Below, one piece after another: positions 54,242 to 62,064 of a stretch of DNA of 64,000 bases. The translations under genes were made by a program, and so were the position numbers. Within the stretch, counting starts at the first letter, position 1. Each line of letters starts with the position of its first letter. Origin of the DNA: Salinimicrobium marinum (GTDB lineage: Bacteria > Bacteroidota > Bacteroidia > Flavobacteriales > Flavobacteriaceae). The notes under the pieces are model-generated. The model was not told the origin of the DNA. It did no database searches and saw only the letters and a program-made list of their open reading frames with translations. The stretch is taken from positions 1 to 64,000 of the forward strand of contig NZ_BMXB01000010.1 in assembly GCF_014651535.1 (NCBI RefSeq). The letters are read 5' to 3'.

Positions 54242-56575
54242 ATGAAATTAACCAGACAATATTACTTGTTGATGCTTGTTATCTTAGCAGGTTTCAGCTC
54301 TTGTGAAAAGGATGATGATTTGTATCCTCAGCTGGGAGAAGATCCCAGGAACATAAGTGAAATACTTTCGGAAACTGAAGACCTGTCAACATTCTATCAG
54401 GTATTGACCGAAATGGAATTGGACTCTACCTTGAGATCCACGACTACATATATTGTTTTTGCACCGCAAAATGAAGCTTTTGCAAATGTAGATCTTGATG
54501 GTCTAAGTGAGGAAGAATATGATAACACTATACTAAACCATTTATTAAGTACCGTAACTGCAGATTTCACCTCAAATTTAACTACAGGATACCGTACTAC
54601 TATGGCCACAGGCCCTAACGGAACCAACCTTAGCCTCTTTATCAATGCTGAAGGTACTCCAACCCTTAACGGTACTGTCCAGTTGGTAGATGGCTCTTCC
54701 AACAGAGGAGCCACTAATGGTGTTCTGCATGTGGTAAACGAAGTTTTAACTCCTCCTACGATCCTGGATCACCTGGAGGCGAATCCTGAATTCTCAATGT
54801 TCCTTGAGGCTGTTGAAGAAGCTGGCCTAACAGAAGTACTCACAGTGACTGAAGTTACCGATGAGGAAAACCCGGATTACCCCGTAACAATTTTTGCACC
54901 GACCAACGATGCATTTGAAAATTCCCTTTCCGTTTTAAATGGAGCCTTAGGGTGGGAAAGCCTTGATGATATTCCTGCTGAAGTACTTCAGGAACTATTA
55001 CAGTACCACATAGTACAGGGTACAAATACGGTTTCCGGTGAAACACCAGGGACAGAGCAAACCACCATGCAGGGAGAGACCTTCTCCATAAGTGCACAAT
55101 CAGTTATTTCTGATGCCAGTTATACAAATGCCAATTTCGTTCAGGCTGATATTCAGGCTACGAATGGTGTTTTACATGGTATAGATAAACTCTTGCTTAC
55201 AGAAGATGTGTTCCAGGATTATCTTGATGAAACTTTGAATATCAGGGAAAGACTGGAAGATACCGGGTTCAGCATGTTCCTCACAGCAGCAGAAATGACA
55301 GGATTAAGTGGTTCTTTGGAAACAGATGAACTTACCGTTTTCGCACCAAACAATGCTGCTTTTGAAGCTTTCTTTGGAACAATCGAAAACTATGAAAGCC
55401 TGGAGGATTTTGATACCCAGGAAGAACTTGACCTTCTAAGGAGCGTATTGGAGTATCATTTACATTCAGGTATTTTATTAAGCAGCCAATTGACTGATGG
55501 TACATTGACAACCGTACAGGGAGACCTTGTGACAGTAGATACAGGAGCGGGCTCATTAACACCTTCTCATGAAGCTGCACAAAGAGCTAACCTTGGTAGA
55601 ACAAACATTGGAGGCACAAATGGTGTGATCCATGAAATTAACAACTTCCTAGTTTCAGATGTGGACGCAGAAGCTCTTGGATATCCTGTTCCTTCCACCG
55701 GCGGACCTGAATTTGGCCTTGAGATCTATCATGATGCTCTAAACCCGGACTTCTGGTATGGATGGACTGAGCCCGATTTTGCCAACACAGAGAATGTTTA
55801 TTCCGGTGACCAATCCATCAGGCTAGACTACGCCGGATATGAAGCGCTACAAATTGGTAATAGCGACGGAGCGGACATAAGCGGATTTACAACCGTAGAT
55901 TTCGCAGCCTATTCAGAAGCAGGAACAAGTATTTTGGTCTACATGAACGGCCAGAATTCAGACGGAGTGGTTCTTACCGTACCTGCCGGAGAATGGACAA
56001 GATTCTCTGTTCCTGTAGCAGATATTTCTACAGGTGCAACAAGCCTTACAGAAATTGCTATTCAGGATCAATCAGGAGAAACAGGAACAATATATTATGA
56101 CCAGATTGGTCTTGATGTCACCGGGGGCGGGAACTCGGCACCAAGTTTTGATCTTCCTGTTTATTCAGACGGAATTCAATCAGGATTCCAGGATACCTGG
56201 GATGGCTGGGGAGGAACCTATACATTTAACAGTACAGAAGTTGTTCAAAACGGTGAGACTTCCATTAAACTGGAATATTTCGCAGATTCATGGGGAGCTT
56301 TGCAAATTGGTGGAGCTGACGGTGTGAATGCAACAGATTATGCTACCTTTAACTTTTCTGCATACGGAGCACCCGGTTCCGGTACAACTCCTCTCGTTGT
56401 AGGTTTAGCCGGAGTTGATGATGGAGTAAGTGTTGAGGTGGTAGAAGGCGAATGGACTACCTACAGTATTCCTGTATCAAGTTTCCCCGACACCTCTTTA
56501 GGAGAAATAAGAATCAAAAACAATTCTGCTGAAGCCACCACTATCTATATTGACAACATTGGCTTTAACAACTAA
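54242..56575 (+). CDS. Triple-fasciclin lipoprotein with two C-terminal beta-sandwich modules
   Basis: A 777-residue lipoprotein from ATG 54242 (LAGFSSCEKDDD; cysteine 21). Three fasciclin (FAS1) domains lie at about 35-170, 175-320 and 328-472; each has the FAP motif (73-75, 218-220, 367-369) and the NGV(L/I)H motif (159-163, 308-312, 460-464). Two beta-sandwich modules follow (about 490-625 and 640-777), with WYGWTEPDF and WDGWGGTYTFNSTEV openings and IYYDQIGLD / IYIDNIGFNN ends. FAS1 domains mediate adhesion; the modules look carbohydrate-binding. It is predicted to be a surface mannan-binding or adhesion protein. A TTG-initiated longer form is unlikely. Confidence 0.82.
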   Translation: MKLTRQYYLLMLVILAGFSSCEKDDDLYPQLGEDPRNISEILSETEDLSTFYQVLTEMELDSTLRSTTTYIVFAPQNEAFANVDLDGLSEEEYDNTILNHLLSTVTADFTSNLTTGYRTTMATGPNGTNLSLFINAEGTPTLNGTVQLVDGSSNRGATNGVLHVVNEVLTPPTILDHLEANPEFSMFLEAVEEAGLTEVLTVTEVTDEENPDYPVTIFAPTNDAFENSLSVLNGALGWESLDDIPAEVLQELLQYHIVQGTNTVSGETPGTEQTTMQGETFSISAQSVISDASYTNANFVQADIQATNGVLHGIDKLLLTEDVFQDYLDETLNIRERLEDTGFSMFLTAAEMTGLSGSLETDELTVFAPNNAAFEAFFGTIENYESLEDFDTQEELDLLRSVLEYHLHSGILLSSQLTDGTLTTVQGDLVTVDTGAGSLTPSHEAAQRANLGRTNIGGTNGVIHEINNFLVSDVDAEALGYPVPSTGGPEFGLEIYHDALNPDFWYGWTEPDFANTENVYSGDQSIRLDYAGYEALQIGNSDGADISGFTTVDFAAYSEAGTSILVYMNGQNSDGVVLTVPAGEWTRFSVPVADISTGATSLTEIAIQDQSGETGTIYYDQIGLDVTGGGNSAPSFDLPVYSDGIQSGFQDTWDGWGGTYTFNSTEVVQNGETSIKLEYFADSWGALQIGGADGVNATDYATFNFSAYGAPGSGTTPLVVGLAGVDDGVSVEVVEGEWTTYSIPVSSFPDTSLGEIRIKNNSAEATTIYIDNIGFNN

Positions 56576-56595
56576 GATTTTCAAAAAGTAGTTTC

Positions 56596-56633
56596 AAAGA
56601 TCCCTGTAATTTTTTTTACAGGGATCTTTTTTT
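56596..56633 (+). terminator. Terminator between the fasciclin and GH27 genes
   Basis: A perfect 13-bp stem (AAAGATCCCTGTA and its complement) with a T-rich loop and a run of seven T's. GH27 starts 25 bases later, so it needs read-through or a promoter within this short gap. Confidence 0.85.
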
Positions 56634-56657
56634 CAAGAATAACTCTAATATTTTAAA

Positions 56658-57863
56658 ATGAAAAACAACACCTTACTCCTCCTCTGCCTCTTAATAGGCA
56701 TTGGTAGCTACGCACAAAAATTTAACGAGTTGGCACAAACTCCTCCCATGGGTTGGAATACCTGGAACAAATTTGCCTGTAATGTGGATGAAGACCTTAT
56801 TAAAGGTGCTGCAGATGCCATGGTAGAAAGCGGAATGAAAGAAGCCGGTTATGAATATATCATTATTGACGATTGCTGGCATGGCGAAAGGGACGAAAAA
56901 GGCTTTATCCAGGCCGATCCCGAAAGATTTCCTTCAGGCATGAAAGCACTTGTTGATTACGTTCACTCAAAAGGATTAAAATTCGGAATATATTCTGATG
57001 CCGGAGGAACTACCTGTGCCGGAGAACCGGGAAGCCGCGGACATGAATATCAGGATGCACTTACCTATGCAGAATGGGGAGTGGATTACCTGAAGTATGA
57101 CTGGTGCGACACCGATAATCTCGACCCTGTTGGAGCATATACAACCATGAGAAATGCCCTCTATGAAGCTGGAAGGCCTGTCCTCTTTGCCATTTGTGAA
57201 TGGGGAGACAACGATCCATGGAAATGGGCACAGGATATAGGGCATACCTGGAGAACTACAGGTGACATCTACCACTGCTGGGATTGTGAAGAAGATCACG
57301 GCGACTGGTCTTCCTGGGGAGTGTTAAGGATTCTTGACATGCAGGAAGGTCTTCGTAAATATGCCGGGCCCGGGCACTGGAATGACCCGGATATGATGGA
57401 AGTCGGCAATGGACTAACAGATAGTGAGAACCGGGCACATTTCGCCATGTGGAGCATGCTGGCAGCACCACTTATAGCAGGTAATGACCTGCAGAATATG
57501 AGTGAAGCAACCAGAAAGACTCTGACCAATAAAGAAATGATCGCTATAAATCAGGATCCACTGGGAAGACAGGCCTGGAAATACAGTGCCGAAGACGGAC
57601 TCGAAACATGGGTGAAACCACTTGCAAACGGCCAGTGGGCAGTTACTTTCCTTAACCGTGCAGATGAACCACGAAACGTAAATTTCAACTGGATGCAAAA
57701 CTCATTTGATGACCCCGATTTTGATCACAAAGTAGTATTTGCCTCGACCCCTTACCTGGTTAGGGACATTTGGAATGAAAAGGATTTCAAAGACACCAGG
57801 AATGCACTCAAAGCAACCGTACCGGCGCACGACGTTCTTACGCTGCGGCTAACCAGGAAATAA
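56658..57863 (+). CDS. Alpha-galactosidase, GH27
   Basis: A 401-residue secreted enzyme with a signal peptide (1-20, ending SYAQ). The GH27 signature is complete: LAQTPPMGWNTWNKFAC, IIIDDCWH, nucleophile D148 in YLKYDWC, and acid/base D203 in WRTTGDI. GHWNDPDMMEVGN and the C-terminal beta domain follow. It removes alpha-1,6-galactose side groups from galacto(gluco)mannan, which exposes the backbone to the mannanases. It lacks a lipobox and so may be periplasmic. Confidence 0.93.
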   Translation: MKNNTLLLLCLLIGIGSYAQKFNELAQTPPMGWNTWNKFACNVDEDLIKGAADAMVESGMKEAGYEYIIIDDCWHGERDEKGFIQADPERFPSGMKALVDYVHSKGLKFGIYSDAGGTTCAGEPGSRGHEYQDALTYAEWGVDYLKYDWCDTDNLDPVGAYTTMRNALYEAGRPVLFAICEWGDNDPWKWAQDIGHTWRTTGDIYHCWDCEEDHGDWSSWGVLRILDMQEGLRKYAGPGHWNDPDMMEVGNGLTDSENRAHFAMWSMLAAPLIAGNDLQNMSEATRKTLTNKEMIAINQDPLGRQAWKYSAEDGLETWVKPLANGQWAVTFLNRADEPRNVNFNWMQNSFDDPDFDHKVVFASTPYLVRDIWNEKDFKDTRNALKATVPAHDVLTLRLTRK

Positions 57864-57888
57864 CCCGAAACTTAAATCATTGGGAACA

Positions 57889-57925
57889 AAAAAGGCTTTT
57901 GAACCTTGAGTTCAGAAGCCTTTTT
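57889..57925. terminator. Terminator after GH27
   Basis: A long near-perfect hairpin (AAAAAGGCTT paired with AAGCCTTTTT, with further TGAAC/GTTCA pairing) and T-runs on both strands. It lies between GH27 and the convergent epimerase gene. Confidence 0.85.
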
Positions 57926-58006
57926 ATGTTCCAAAATTTCTGTTTCCAAAAAGACTCTATAGAAATCGATTCTTCTAAGTCCTATTCACTATTCCTGAAG
58001 GTTACT

Positions 58007-59377
58007 TTAATTTTTGCTTACCTCCCGCTTCTCTTCAAGGGTCCGCATCACATTAATCAAAGCCCTGAAGTTGTGGTAGGTTGCTTTCCAGATATGCCCC
58101 TTTAAAGCAGTTTCAGAATCTGGTCTTGTATCAAGCCCCCATTCATACCAGCCGCCATGCTCTTCATCTACAAGATAAGTTTGGATATAAGTACACAGCT
58201 TGTCAAAGTAATTTCGGTATTGTAATTTATCTTCAGGAAAATAGGAATCCATGATCAAAAGGGAATTTAACCCTTCAGCCTGTGCCCACCAGTTTTTGTC
58301 GGCATTCACTATGCTAATGCTGTCTTCCCCTTCAAAATAATAACCTCCGTCATAAAATCCGCCTAATTCTTTATCCCATCCGGTTCTTAAGGAATGATCC
58401 ACCATCTTTTTCCCCTTTTTAAGAGTGACGGTATCATTCTCAAGACCTAGTGCATGGGATGCTTCGAGCATCAAAAAAGCCGTTTCCACATCATGTCCAA
58501 AAGAAACATGGTCGAGGTAATAATGCTTTTTAATCTCTTCCTTTGATTTATCTGTAAAAGTAACAGGAGTCCAGTCTGGTTGAAAAAAGAGGTTCATAGA
58601 GCCTTTTTCGGTCGTAATCGTATCTCTTATAAGCAACAGCAATTCTTCAAGCCGTTCTGCAAGTAATTCATTCGGCCATGCCTGGTATAGTTCGGTAAAA
58701 GCTTCCAGTAAATGTATCGAACTATTTTGATCTTTATAACCCACATCTGATGTTGATGGCCATTCATCGGTTCGCTGGATAGGAGTTCCATCTACATAGA
58801 GGGTATTGAAATATCCTTGGTACTTAGGGTCATGACTGTTTTCTTCCAGCCAGTAAAATGTTCTTTTGGCAAGTTCCAAGGCCTTAGCATCTCCGGAAGC
58901 TTTGTAATAGGCAGCCAATCCATAAATTGCAAAGGCGTTCCCGTAGGAAGTTTTCTCCTCCCCATTTTTCAGGATTGGTTCTCCTTCTTTGTTCACCAGG
59001 TTGAAAAAGCCCCCATTTTCTCTGTCCCACATCACATTTTTCAGAAAATTGAAGCCGTGTTCTGCATATTCCAGGTATGGATCTTCCTCCGGAAACAACT
59101 CAGCTGCTTTCGCATTTGTCCAGATGTGCCTCGCCTGGGTCACGATCATTTTATCATGCTTCTCCCCCAATTGAAAATCATGAGTTACTTCACTGAAATA
59201 TCCTCCATCTGCAGAATCGATCACCAGTGGATACCATTTCTCCAAAAGCTGCGCTTTAGCAGCTCTTTTAAATTGCTGCGAAGGTTCTTCTTCAACCGCA
59301 CTTTCTTTCGTATTTTTAGAACTACAACTAATCAAAAAAATAGAAAAAGCGCAAAATAGAAGGGCACGTAACATCAT
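58007..59377 (-). CDS. AGE-family 2-epimerase carried as a lipoprotein
   Basis: A 456-residue protein from ATG 59377 (MMLRALLFCAFSIFLISCSS), with lipidated cysteine 18 and thus an extracytoplasmic site. The (alpha/alpha)6 barrel keeps the catalytic set: R83 (TQARHIWT), H222 (SSIHLLEAF), H295 (SFGHDVETAFLML) and H435 (ATYHNFRA), with NWWAQAEGLNSL near the active site. It is a distant paralogue of the cytoplasmic epimerase at 41434. Members of this family are usually cytoplasmic. It may epimerise reducing-end mannose of oligosaccharides before import. Alternative start codons lie 3 bases and 21 bases away. Confidence 0.83.
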   Translation of the reverse strand: MMLRALLFCAFSIFLISCSSKNTKESAVEEEPSQQFKRAAKAQLLEKWYPLVIDSADGGYFSEVTHDFQLGEKHDKMIVTQARHIWTNAKAAELFPEEDPYLEYAEHGFNFLKNVMWDRENGGFFNLVNKEGEPILKNGEEKTSYGNAFAIYGLAAYYKASGDAKALELAKRTFYWLEENSHDPKYQGYFNTLYVDGTPIQRTDEWPSTSDVGYKDQNSSIHLLEAFTELYQAWPNELLAERLEELLLLIRDTITTEKGSMNLFFQPDWTPVTFTDKSKEEIKKHYYLDHVSFGHDVETAFLMLEASHALGLENDTVTLKKGKKMVDHSLRTGWDKELGGFYDGGYYFEGEDSISIVNADKNWWAQAEGLNSLLIMDSYFPEDKLQYRNYFDKLCTYIQTYLVDEEHGGWYEWGLDTRPDSETALKGHIWKATYHNFRALINVMRTLEEKREVSKN

Positions 59378-59426
59378 AACTGTATTTTTAGCAGTCATAA
59401 AGATATTATTTTACTCATATTCTTAA

Positions 59427-59449
59427 TAGAAATGAAAAAATCCTACAAT
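59427..59449 (+). promoter_or_regulatory. Weak third copy of the mannan operator
   Basis: Contains AAATGA, AAAAT, CC and TA at the same spacing as the two strong copies. It matches 15 of 21 defined positions. TAAGTCTG (59468-59475), one base away from TAnnTTTG, lies 18 bp downstream and 42 bp before the GH9 start. Confidence 0.35.
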
Positions 59450-59517
59450 GAATAGATAAAATAGTATTAAGTCTGTTTTAGCCCATTCCCATAGTTTTAT
59501 AAAATAAATTCCATAAA

Positions 59518-62010
59518 ATGAAATCACCACTCTTTTTTCTGATGTTCCTGGCCGGTTTAAGTCTGAATGCGCAAACGGCTTCCGAAGATTCTTTAACAGT
59601 TAACGATCAGGAGTACCTGGAAATGCGGGGAGTGAACGTCATGTTGGCGCACGATTTTTATCCGGAGAGCCATCAGGGAGGTGTGGGTATTATACAGAAT
59701 GGCCTTCGCGTGGCCACCAATGGAGATCTGCGTTTAGAACCAACTCCCGGGCAGTGGCAGCCGGTTCCGAAAGTAGGAGAAAGACAGGTAGATCTCGAAA
59801 AGCAGGAGATCAGCGTCCGGATGAGCTATCCCGACCCTTCCAAAAACAGGACAGGCTTTAATCCTATTGAATATCCCGATTTAGAAATGTCCTATACTTT
59901 AAAAGTCGTTCCGCAGGGAAAATCGTTTAAGATCGTAGTGGATCTCGACAAACCTTTGCCAAAAGAATGGGTGGGAAAAGTGGGGATGAACATTGAATTA
60001 TTTCCGGGAATCCTCTTTGGAAAATCATATTACATGAATGATTCCTTCGGAATATTTACACTTCAGGCAAACGGCCCCGGATTTTATAACGAAGACGGGG
60101 AATTTGAGCTGGAGCCCATGGCCACCGGAACCGAACTGGTCATCGTTCCTGAAGATGAAAAACAAACCTTGAAGATCGAAAACCTTCGTGACAATGAGCT
60201 AAAATTATTGGACGGACGCGCCATCCACAGCAATGGCTGGTTCATTGTACGTTCGCTTGTGCCGGCAGGAGCGACCGAAAATGCCATAGAATGGCTTATT
60301 ACACCCAATGCCGTCGAAGATTACACGTATGATCCTGTGGTACAGGTTTCACAGGTTGGGTATCACCCGGCTCAACAAAAGGTGGCCGTCATTGAAACCG
60401 ATAGAAATGACGAAAACGTACAGCCGGTAAAACTCTTGAGGATCAACAACGAAGGAGGCACTACAGAAGTAATTTCCCAATCCCCTTCAGAATGGGGGGA
60501 TTTTTTGCGGTATAAATATTATCAGCTGGATTTTTCCGAAATAAAAGAACCGGGGATGTACCAGGTAAAATATGGAGATTACACCACCGAGCCTTTCCAG
60601 ATAGCCGAAGATGTTTTTCAACGAGATGTATGGCAACCAACGCTCGAATATTTTCTACCTGTGCAGATGTGCCATATGCTGGTAAACGACCGATACAAGA
60701 TCTGGCACGGCCGCTGTCACCTTGATGATGCCCGAATGGCACCTACAGATCACAACCATTTTGATGGTTATTTGCAAGGCAATAAAACATTTACTAAGTA
60801 TAAACCGGGAGAGCACGTTCCTGGGTTGAACCTTGGCGGCTGGCACGATGCAGGCGATTTCGATATGAGGGTGGAATCCCAGGCTTCCACTGTCCAGGGT
60901 CTTTCCCATATCTACGAACTTTTTGATGTTGAATATGATAATACCAGGATTGACCAGAACAGTAAAACAGTCGATATTCTTCAGCCTGATGGAAAAGCAG
61001 ATATCCTGCAACAAATAGAACACGGCGCCCTGTCCATTGTTGGAGGTTATAAAGCCCTGGGTCGGTTTTACCGCGGAATCATAGTTCCTTCCCTTGATCA
61101 ATACATCCTTTTGGGCGACCCGGTCAACCATTCAGATGGTGCACCTTTTGATCAGGCTTTTGAAGATTCCAATGTTGCTGAAAATATTTCCTGGAGGCAA
61201 CCGGGAGACCAGGATGACCGCTGGGTTTTTACAGAAAATAACCCAGGACGGGAACTCAGCACAGCCGCTGCGCTTGCTGCCACTTCCCGTGCCTTGAAGG
61301 ATTTTAATCCGGAATTGTCCAGGGATTGCCTTCAGATTGCGCAGGAAGTATGGAACATCACCGAAACCGATGATCCGCTGCAGAAACTGGAAGCAGCCGT
61401 AGAGATGTTTCAGACCACCGGACAAAGAAAATATGCCAGATTCCTAATTCAGCATCAGCAAGAGATTGTGAATAAAATTCAGCAAACCGGATGGATTGTT
61501 GGACGAGTTTTAGAGGACATTCCTAATGATCGGTTTCAGGCTGAAGTTAAAGATGCTGTTAAAGAATATTATTCCGAAGTAGAAGCTTCAGGAGAAAAAA
61601 CACCCTATGGATTACCCTATGAACCTGACATCTGGGGAGCCGGATGGGGAATTCAAAATTTTGGGGTGAAACAGTATTTTCTGCACACCAGTTATCCGGA
61701 AATCTTCCCGAAAGATTATATGCTCCACGCGATGAACTTCGTGCTTGGAGTTCATCCCGGAGTCAATACTTCCTCCTTCGCCTCGGGTGTAGGATCACGG
61801 TCTTTGACCCAGGCTTACGGAATCAACCGCGGAGATTTCTCGTTCACCCCCGGCGGAATAGGATCGGGAACTGCCCTGATACGACCTGATTTCCCGGAAT
61901 TACTGGAATGGCCATTCCTCTGGCAGCAAACCGAATATGTACTTGGAGGAGGAACCACAGATTATCTGTTCCTGGTCCTTGCGGCAGACCGGCTTCTTAA
62001 TGAGAAATAG
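59518..62010 (+). CDS. GH9-family glucanase with a large N-terminal domain
   Basis: An 830-residue secreted enzyme with a signal peptide (1-18, ending LNAQ). About 30-270 form a beta-rich region that is not the usual GH9 front part. A CelD-type Ig-like domain lies at about 272-365 (VVQVSQVGYHPAQQKVAV). The GH9 catalytic domain has LNLGGWHDAGDFDMR (D444, D447) and a late acid in TEYVLGGGTTDYL (E806). The usual GH9 HHR motif is replaced by HPGVNTSSFASGVGSRS. It probably hydrolyses beta-1,4-glucosyl bonds in glucomannan. Confidence 0.85.
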   Translation: MKSPLFFLMFLAGLSLNAQTASEDSLTVNDQEYLEMRGVNVMLAHDFYPESHQGGVGIIQNGLRVATNGDLRLEPTPGQWQPVPKVGERQVDLEKQEISVRMSYPDPSKNRTGFNPIEYPDLEMSYTLKVVPQGKSFKIVVDLDKPLPKEWVGKVGMNIELFPGILFGKSYYMNDSFGIFTLQANGPGFYNEDGEFELEPMATGTELVIVPEDEKQTLKIENLRDNELKLLDGRAIHSNGWFIVRSLVPAGATENAIEWLITPNAVEDYTYDPVVQVSQVGYHPAQQKVAVIETDRNDENVQPVKLLRINNEGGTTEVISQSPSEWGDFLRYKYYQLDFSEIKEPGMYQVKYGDYTTEPFQIAEDVFQRDVWQPTLEYFLPVQMCHMLVNDRYKIWHGRCHLDDARMAPTDHNHFDGYLQGNKTFTKYKPGEHVPGLNLGGWHDAGDFDMRVESQASTVQGLSHIYELFDVEYDNTRIDQNSKTVDILQPDGKADILQQIEHGALSIVGGYKALGRFYRGIIVPSLDQYILLGDPVNHSDGAPFDQAFEDSNVAENISWRQPGDQDDRWVFTENNPGRELSTAAALAATSRALKDFNPELSRDCLQIAQEVWNITETDDPLQKLEAAVEMFQTTGQRKYARFLIQHQQEIVNKIQQTGWIVGRVLEDIPNDRFQAEVKDAVKEYYSEVEASGEKTPYGLPYEPDIWGAGWGIQNFGVKQYFLHTSYPEIFPKDYMLHAMNFVLGVHPGVNTSSFASGVGSRSLTQAYGINRGDFSFTPGGIGSGTALIRPDFPELLEWPFLWQQTEYVLGGGTTDYLFLVLAADRLLNEK

Positions 62011-62064
62011 CCTCCGTTTATAGTAAAGAGCAAAAAATACATATACCCCAAAATAAAACACAAA

